From Candidatus Poribacteria bacterium (GTDB lineage: Bacteria > Poribacteria > WGA-4E > WGA-3G): a stretch of DNA of 46,031 nucleotides. The notes below the pieces were generated by a model. It saw only the letters and a list, made by a program, of their open reading frames with translations, was not told where the DNA came from and made no database searches. How positions within the stretch are numbered: position 1 is the first letter of the stretch; every line of letters begins with the position of its first letter. The translations under genes were made by a program, and so were the position numbers. Shown here piece by piece: positions 41,426-46,031 of this stretch. Where the stretch lies: contig JAJEIE010000030.1 of NCBI GenBank assembly GCA_022827625.1, positions 1 through 46,031 of the forward strand, read 5' to 3'.

Positions 41426-42448
41426 ATGTTTGATGCTAACGTGAAACGTTTTTTCAACAGACTCCTCTTAATTTTTTATATTATCAGTTTTCTGTTATTA
41501 TGCCAAACGATTGAGCGTATTTTTGCCAAGGCACCAGACACCGCGAAAATTGTGCTTTCAGCGACACCAAATGGTGATTGGGATATCCTATTGATGAATC
41601 CAGATGGATCCGAACAGACCAATCTTACCAACAATGCGGCACTGGATTATTATCCGGCTTGGTCTCCAACGGGTGAACAGATTCTTTTCTCCTCAGACCG
41701 CGATCGGTTTCAGGGGAGTTTAGACCTGTATTTGATGGATGCCGATGGTAGAAACGTGCGTCGAGTTTTCGGAAAATCTAAAGAAAGAGTGGCAGCGGTA
41801 TGGTCTCCAGATGGAACACAGATTGCGTATTGTGCTCGAGAGCAAGGGCAATCGGTGCTTTATATCGGCACAATAGATGGGAGAAAAGAAGAACGCGTGG
41901 CATTTGGATGTGGACCAGCGTGGTCGCCGGATGGTACAGAAATAGCATTTATTACCGGATTGCCTGGTATGCGGATCGCTATACTTAATGTTGAAACACA
42001 CCGCCAAAAGTTTCTCTTTCCTCCAGAGGCACAGCCTTCATGGATGGAGAAAGTAGCGTGGTCTCCGGCGGGAGACCGACTTGCTTTTTCGTGGCTGCAT
42101 CGTGTGCCGTTAAAAGACTTCCTTGAGACGCAGACGATTTATACCTTGAATCGTGATGGTGGCGATCTTAAGCAAATTGTCCCTGAGGCGGGTTTACGCG
42201 CAGTGAATCCGATGTGGTCTCCAGATGGAAGCGTTCTGTTTTATCAACAGTTAATAATGGATAAGGCATTGGCAAAAAAACGATGGCAAATCTTCAGAGT
42301 TGCTGCGATAGCTGGGGAACCGGTTGAAGTGGGACCCTCAGGGTGGTATAGTTTAGGTGATTGGTTTGATCCTGCTTTTGCATTACCAGTTTCACCGCAG
42401 CCGCAGTTGCTAACGACGATATGGGGCGAAGTGAAAAAGAATCCTTGA
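41426..42448 (+). CDS. Secreted TolB-like (PD40) beta-propeller protein, paralogue E
   Basis: 340 residues from the ATG at 41426 (MFDANVKRFF; GCGAGG upstream), preferred over an earlier in-frame start. Signal peptide LLLIFYIISFLLLCQTI. Blades: YPAWSPTGEQILFSSDRDRF, AAVWSPDGTQIAYCAR, GPAWSPDGTEIAFITG, KVAWSPAGDRLAFSW and NPMWSPDGSVLFYQQ. Ends GDWFDPAFALPV and PQPQLLTTIWGEVKKNP. Near-identical in layout to paralogue D. Confidence 0.9.
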   Translation: MFDANVKRFFNRLLLIFYIISFLLLCQTIERIFAKAPDTAKIVLSATPNGDWDILLMNPDGSEQTNLTNNAALDYYPAWSPTGEQILFSSDRDRFQGSLDLYLMDADGRNVRRVFGKSKERVAAVWSPDGTQIAYCAREQGQSVLYIGTIDGRKEERVAFGCGPAWSPDGTEIAFITGLPGMRIAILNVETHRQKFLFPPEAQPSWMEKVAWSPAGDRLAFSWLHRVPLKDFLETQTIYTLNRDGGDLKQIVPEAGLRAVNPMWSPDGSVLFYQQLIMDKALAKKRWQIFRVAAIAGEPVEVGPSGWYSLGDWFDPAFALPVSPQPQLLTTIWGEVKKNP

Positions 42449-42596
42449 AAACACTTTGATCTCAAAGCTGGAACAGAATAGACACGACTTATTAGATCAA
42501 TCAACGAAAGTCGTAAGTATTTTGAAAAGATATTCATAGGCACGATTCTACAAGTTGTTCTTTTGATGTTTGTTTCTAATTTTGGAGGTGATTTTC

Positions 42597-43574
42597 ATGG
42601 TTAGGGAACTTTTATTTTTGTTTTCCACTTACAGTTTGGTATCCCTATGCTGGACTTCCCCCGTTTTCGCTGAAGCTCCGGAAACCCCTAAGATCGCGTT
42701 TTGGGCAGACCGCGGAGGAACTCGCGATATCTATCTCATGAATCCAGATGGCACAGACCAAGTGAAAATAACCCAACATCACTCACAAAACATCACGCCG
42801 GTCTGGTCCCCAACGGGTGAACAGATCCTCTTCGTCTCTGACCGAGATGGGGTCTGGGACCTATACCTCATGGATCCAGATGGAACAAATGTTCAACGCG
42901 TTTTTGAGAAAGAGGCATTCAGAGCGGAGCCGACGTGGTCTCCCGATGGCGAACAGATTGCCTACTCGCGCATCATAAACGATGAACGAGTCGTCCACAT
43001 TGCCACGCTCGGTGAGCAAGTCGAGGAACGAATCGCAATTGGTGGTCCTGCTGCGTGGGCACCAGACGGAATGGAACTGGCGTTTCTCACGGGGTGGGCA
43101 GCGCAAAAGATGCAAATTACGCTCTTCAACTTGCACACCGGCAACCGGAAAAATCTTTTTCCACCTAAGGCGATACCCTCGTGGATGTCCAGCAGTGCGC
43201 GGTGGTCCCCTACTGGAGACAAGCTGGCTTTTTCTTGGCAGCATCAGGTGCCTCTTAAGGATTTTGTTGAGACAGAGACGATTTACACAATAAATCGCGA
43301 TGGGACAGGTCTTACCCAGATTATTGAGGAAGCGGGTCCCAGGGCAACGTCGCCGGTATGGTCTCCGCGTGGTGATGCACTGCTCTATAAACGCTCAGCG
43401 GGAAACAGGAGTTATCAAATCTTTAAAATGAGTTTAGATGGTGGGGAACCTGAACGACTGACGGATATTGGCTGGAATCATCTCGGAGATTGGTTTGATC
43501 CAGCGTATGCACTACCCGTTTCACCGCAACCGCAACTCCTAACCACAACATGGGCAGAAATGAAAAAGAAATAG
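42597..43574 (+). CDS. Secreted TolB-like (PD40) beta-propeller protein, paralogue G
   Basis: 325 residues from the ATG at 42597, chosen for the strong GGAGGTGATT site upstream. Signal peptide ELLFLFSTYSLVSLCWTSPVFA. Blades: TPVWSPTGEQILFVSDRDGV, EPTWSPDGEQIAYSR, PAAWAPDGMELAFLTG, SARWSPTGDKLAFSW and SPVWSPRGDALLYKR. Ends GDWFDPAYALPV and PQPQLLTTTWAEMKKK. Its N-terminal third is closer to paralogue C than to D/E. Last TolB-like gene of the array. Confidence 0.9.
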   Translation: MVRELLFLFSTYSLVSLCWTSPVFAEAPETPKIAFWADRGGTRDIYLMNPDGTDQVKITQHHSQNITPVWSPTGEQILFVSDRDGVWDLYLMDPDGTNVQRVFEKEAFRAEPTWSPDGEQIAYSRIINDERVVHIATLGEQVEERIAIGGPAAWAPDGMELAFLTGWAAQKMQITLFNLHTGNRKNLFPPKAIPSWMSSSARWSPTGDKLAFSWQHQVPLKDFVETETIYTINRDGTGLTQIIEEAGPRATSPVWSPRGDALLYKRSAGNRSYQIFKMSLDGGEPERLTDIGWNHLGDWFDPAYALPVSPQPQLLTTTWAEMKKK

Positions 43575-43720
43575 TCTGTCCCGATTCTCACACATCTCAG
43601 CATAAAGATGCCAACCTTCTATTTTGGTTGGATCATTAACCCCTCCTACTCCTCTACAGGAACGCTCTCCCGATCGCGACTCTCAACTGAGAACCGAAAA
43701 CTGAAAACTAATTTTACATT

Positions 43721-43770
43721 TTTTCAGATTATGCACAATTCCGCCGCAAAAATTGTGTCTTTAATAATAA
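43721..43770 (+). promoter_or_regulatory. Conserved upstream element, copy 5
   Basis: TTTTTCAGATTATGCACAAT, AAAAATTGTGTCTTTAATAA. Same core and spacing as copy 4 but with no clear -10 after it. Lies ~150 bp after paralogue G and ~410 bp before the WD40-dockerin start; may be a relic or belong to a leader. Confidence 0.5.
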
Positions 43771-43840
43771 AAGGAACTTTCTTCCTAAGCACGCTTAGGT
43801 CGAACATACGTTTTTTGGACAAAATTTGAATAAAAATAAG

Positions 43841-43920
43841 AAAAATCAGATTATGCACCTTTTTTTCCTTAAAATTACATCTTTAAATCACAGAACAATA
43901 AAGTAATGCTTTAAATTTAA
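43841..43920 (+). promoter_or_regulatory. Conserved upstream element, copy 6 (WD40-dockerin gene)
   Basis: AATCAGATTATGCACCTTTT, CATCTTTAAATCACAGAACA, and GTAATGCTTTAAATTTAAGG. Aligned with copy 2 over ~70 bases with the same spacing. The 43.57-44.18 kb gap contains this element, copy 5 and repeat fragments, but no gene I can support. Confidence 0.6.
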
Positions 43921-44016
43921 GGATTAAGCGTTAAGAAAATAAAAAATGATACACCGATATATCCTAAAAGGAGGCGGCGTTTCCTTCCTCGAATTATACG
44001 AAAAATATGTGAACTT

Positions 44017-44115
44017 ATGTACCACAAACTGTTAGTTTGTGTGTACGGTTGGAGAGCCCGCAAACTAACAGTTTTGCGGCGTACTCGCCCAGATGCGATG
44101 TGCATCGCGCTACGA
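44017..44115 (+). repeat. Composite of CACAAACTGTT palindrome and GCGGCGTACTCGCCC repeat
   Basis: Contains CACAAACT-GTT-AGTTTGTG (44023-44041), an inverted GCAAACTAACAGTTTTGC, and then GCGGCGTACTCGCCCAGATG, a partial copy of the repeat at 20552 and 33791. An open frame crosses it into the next gene but is not thought to be coding. Confidence 0.7.
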
Positions 44116-44178
44116 AAGAAGTGTCCAATTAATTATGGAATTCACTATAAACTCGAGGGTTTTCACGTCGAAGATTTG

Positions 44179-45765
44179 ATGAAAAGCGCAATCGTTAATC
44201 GAAAAAGTTTGGTAGTGATCTTAGGTATTGTGTTGATAGGCATTGGCGCGCAGGGCATTAACTACAGTGAAGCTGCCGACGCGTATCCACCGACCTCACG
44301 TATCATCCTACTCAAGGACGGAATTTCAATACTCTTTGTGCCACCACAAGGTCGAGGAACCGTTTATGCCGCAAAGAACTTCAGTACTGTTTCTCTCGAT
44401 TTAGTTCGCAACTCCAAATGGCAGCGGCGAGATGATTCAACGAGCCCCTGGGTTGATGTTCCTGATTCAGAAAGAGCTACCGGATTATACGGCTACGTAC
44501 TAACGCTTCCCGGTGAATATAGATGGGTGGGTGAACTGAACATCAATGGCACATGGGGAAAATACAGCAGCCGGAATCTGCTTGGGCTCGCGCAAGAAGG
44601 AACAGTAACGGACATTCCAGCAGAAACAGAAGGTGTCCCGAACGACCAACACAAACTGACCCTTGAGCGGCATACAAAAGGGGTCCTTGCCGTAACACTC
44701 TCTCCCGATGGGCGCACGTTAGCAAGCGGAGACTATGACGGGACGATTCGAGTGTGGGATGCGAAAACTGGAGAACACAAGCTGATACTCAGAGGGCATA
44801 CGGAAGGTGTTACTTGCCTATCACTCTCTCCCGATGGACGCACGTTAGCAAGTGGGAGCTGGGACCGGACGGTTCGGTTGTGGGATGCAGCAACCGGAGA
44901 ACACATACTCACTTTTAAAGGGCATAAGGATGGTGTTCGTTCCGTAGCGTTCTCGCCGGATGGGCGCACGTTAGCGAGTGGGAGTTATGACTATTCGATT
45001 CAGGTGTGGGATGCAGCAACCGGAGAACACATACTCACTTTTAAAGGGCATAGGCATTATGTTCGTTCCGCAGTGTTCTCGCCGGATGGGCGCATGTTAG
45101 CGAGTGGGAGTTATGACCGGACAGTTCGAGTGTGGGATGCAGAAACCGGAGAACCTCTGCAGACGCTCGAAGGGCATACGGATGGTGTCCTTACTGTGGC
45201 GTTCTCACCGGATGGTCGCACGTTAGCGAGCGGGGGTTATGACCGGACGATCCGGCTGTGGGATGCCAAAACCGGGCAACACCTACAGACGCTTGAGGGG
45301 CATACGCATGATGTCAATTCCGTAGCCTTCTCTCCCGATGGTCGCACATTAGTCAGTGGGGGTAATGACTATACGATCCAGATATATGACGACACGATTC
45401 GAGTGTGGGATGCAGAAACCGGAGAACCCCTACAGACGCTTAGAGGGCATAAGGCAGGTGTCACTTCCCTGGCTTTTTCCCAAGATGGTCGCACTCTGGC
45501 AAGTGGGAGTTGGGACCGGACAGTTCAGGTGTGGGAACTGACACCCACCACGCCTGCTGTCGAACCATCCCAACTCGGAGGCGATCTCAACGCCGACGGT
45601 GTCGTCAATGTCCAGGATCTCGTCCTCGTTGCATCGCAGTTTGGACAAACCGGGCAGAATGCAGGAGACATCAATAAAGATGGTGTCGTCAATATCCAAG
45701 ACTTGGTCTTAGTCGCAGGAGCGTTCAATGTTACTGTGTCGGCACCCGATGCCCATCCACAATAG
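44179..45765 (+). CDS. Secreted seven-bladed WD40 protein with C-terminal dockerin type I repeat
   Basis: 528 residues from the ATG at 44179, which gives a clean signal peptide ([18 protein letters not shown]). Residues ~35-145 form an uncharacterised N-terminal beta domain ([20 protein letters not shown]...). Seven WD40 blades follow with a 42-residue period (GH...[29 protein letters not shown] type), enough to close a propeller. The end has paired calcium-binding dockerin loops ([20 protein letters not shown] and [20 protein letters not shown]). Neighbouring blades are almost identical at DNA level, and blade six has a seven-residue extra segment (QIYDDTI). Dockerins dock to cohesins, none of which is in the window. 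Confidence 0.93.
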   Translation: [528 protein letters not shown]

Positions 45766-45793
45766 GTAAACAGACACCGTGTTTCGTCAAGTA

Positions 45794-45813
45794 CCCAAGT
45801 CTGAAGACTTGGG
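45794..45813. mobile_element. Right-end hairpin of a tnpB element
   Basis: CCCAAGTCT-GA-AGACTTGGG, a perfect 9-bp stem located 12 bp beyond the tnpB stop on the minus strand. This is where IS200/IS605 elements have their right-end hairpin and where the TnpB guide RNA scaffold ends. The element boundary would then lie just below ~45793, about 20-25 bp after the WD40-dockerin stop. Confidence 0.55.
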
Positions 45814-45825
45814 CTTGGTAGAGCA

Positions 45826-46031
45826 TTAGCTCCAACAAGCCAGTTGTAGCAACTGATTTCTCGTTTCATAAAGGATGGTATCCCATACCCCTCCACGAAG
45901 GGCGCAAGCCGCCCTGTGTAAAATGTTCAGAGCCGCATTGTGGTCGCGCTCCAGTTTCAAACCACAGGATTTACAATGGAACATGCGTTCAGACAACTTC
46001 AGTTTTACAGGCGATTTCTGACAGCATTCCG
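45826..46031 (-). CDS. tnpB: TnpB-like nuclease, C-terminal 67 residues (start beyond window)
   Basis: The minus strand is open from the window edge to a TAA at 45826-45828. It encodes the end of a zinc ribbon and the last RuvC motif: ECCQKSPVKLKLSERMFHCK, then SCGLKLERDHNAALNIL. This matches the TnpB pattern C-x-x-C ... C-x-x-C-G-x-x-x-D/E-R-D-x-N-A-A-x-N-I-L, where the Asp is catalytic. The tail after NIL (HRAACALRGGVWDTILYETR) is within family variation. Not the missing end of the 1-663 gene in this arrangement, as both are on the minus strand at opposite ends. Confidence 0.85.
   Translation of the reverse strand, partial: ECCQKSPVKLKLSERMFHCKSCGLKLERDHNAALNILHRAACALRGGVWDTILYETRNQLLQLACWS

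Noticed and set aside
26229-43574. A Tol-Pal system, because of the TolB-like proteins
   Set aside because: No tolQ, tolR, tolA or pal is present, there are seven copies, and the N-terminal TolB domain is missing; PD40 blades alone are not diagnostic.
44017-44178. N-terminal extension of the WD40-dockerin protein
   Set aside because: The upstream 54 codons run through dispersed repeats and would bury the signal peptide; the ATG at 44179 gives a normal leader.
1-46031. tRNA, rRNA or known riboswitch genes
   Set aside because: No cloverleaf, rRNA-like segment or recognised riboswitch core was seen by eye; a covariance-model search would be decisive.

Overview
The window looks like chromosomal DNA of an uncultivated Gram-negative bacterium. 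Evidence for a double membrane is a TonB-dependent receptor, several lipoproteins and many signal peptides. The gene mix is: three phytanoyl-CoA-dioxygenase-fold proteins, sugar dehydrogenases and isomerases, TPR plus CRTAC1/UnbV proteins, LamG proteins, a DUF1800/DUF1501 pair, TolB-like propellers and a WD40-dockerin protein. This mix resembles Candidatus Poribacteria and related sponge- or marine-associated lineages. That taxonomic call is inference from gene content; no rRNA or tRNA gene was seen.

Layout. At 1-663 (minus) lies the 5' part of a TnpB (IS200/IS605) gene cut by the window edge, and at 45826-46031 (minus) the 3' part of another, so both edges are mobile elements. 0.9-7.3 kb: a FlgT_C-like protein, two PhyH proteins, a dehydrogenase/enolase-superfamily operon, and an aldo-keto reductase/SpoU methylase operon. 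7.5-14 kb: a translationally coupled nagA-like/TPR/CRTAC1 operon, then two tandem secreted LamG proteins ending at a clear terminator. 14-26 kb: VOC/PhyH operon, methyltransferase, IolE-like/Gfo-Idh-MocA operon, an AT-rich orphan lipoprotein, another dehydrogenase, fdhD, a TPR/propeller protein and hrpB. 26-46 kb: an envelope-protein region with two minus-strand TolB-like propellers behind three paralogous lipoproteins, a TonB receptor, an NHL protein, DUF1501/DUF1800, five plus-strand TolB-like propellers and a seven-bladed WD40-dockerin protein.

Two patterns tie the window together. First, the C-termini of all seven TolB-like proteins and both LamG proteins (unrelated folds, all with signal peptides) end in a similar short tail around L-x-T-T-x-W-G/A-x-x-K; this may be an undescribed sorting or anchoring signal. 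Second, a conserved upstream element starts with ATTATGCAC and has a second block (TCTTTAA-like) about 20-21 bases later; in three copies an identical TTTAAATTTAA lies at a constant distance. It occurs six times, each oriented toward envelope genes: the lipoprotein/TolB operon, the TonB receptor, the TolB cluster (twice) and the WD40-dockerin gene (twice). Together they suggest a co-regulated cell-surface system.

The intergenic DNA is rich in small palindromic repeats. One family (GTAGG-N-GNGGTT...AACC) also sits in frame inside the TPR gene. A palindrome-bearing segment is also found in frame at the RuvC-I motif of the first TnpB.
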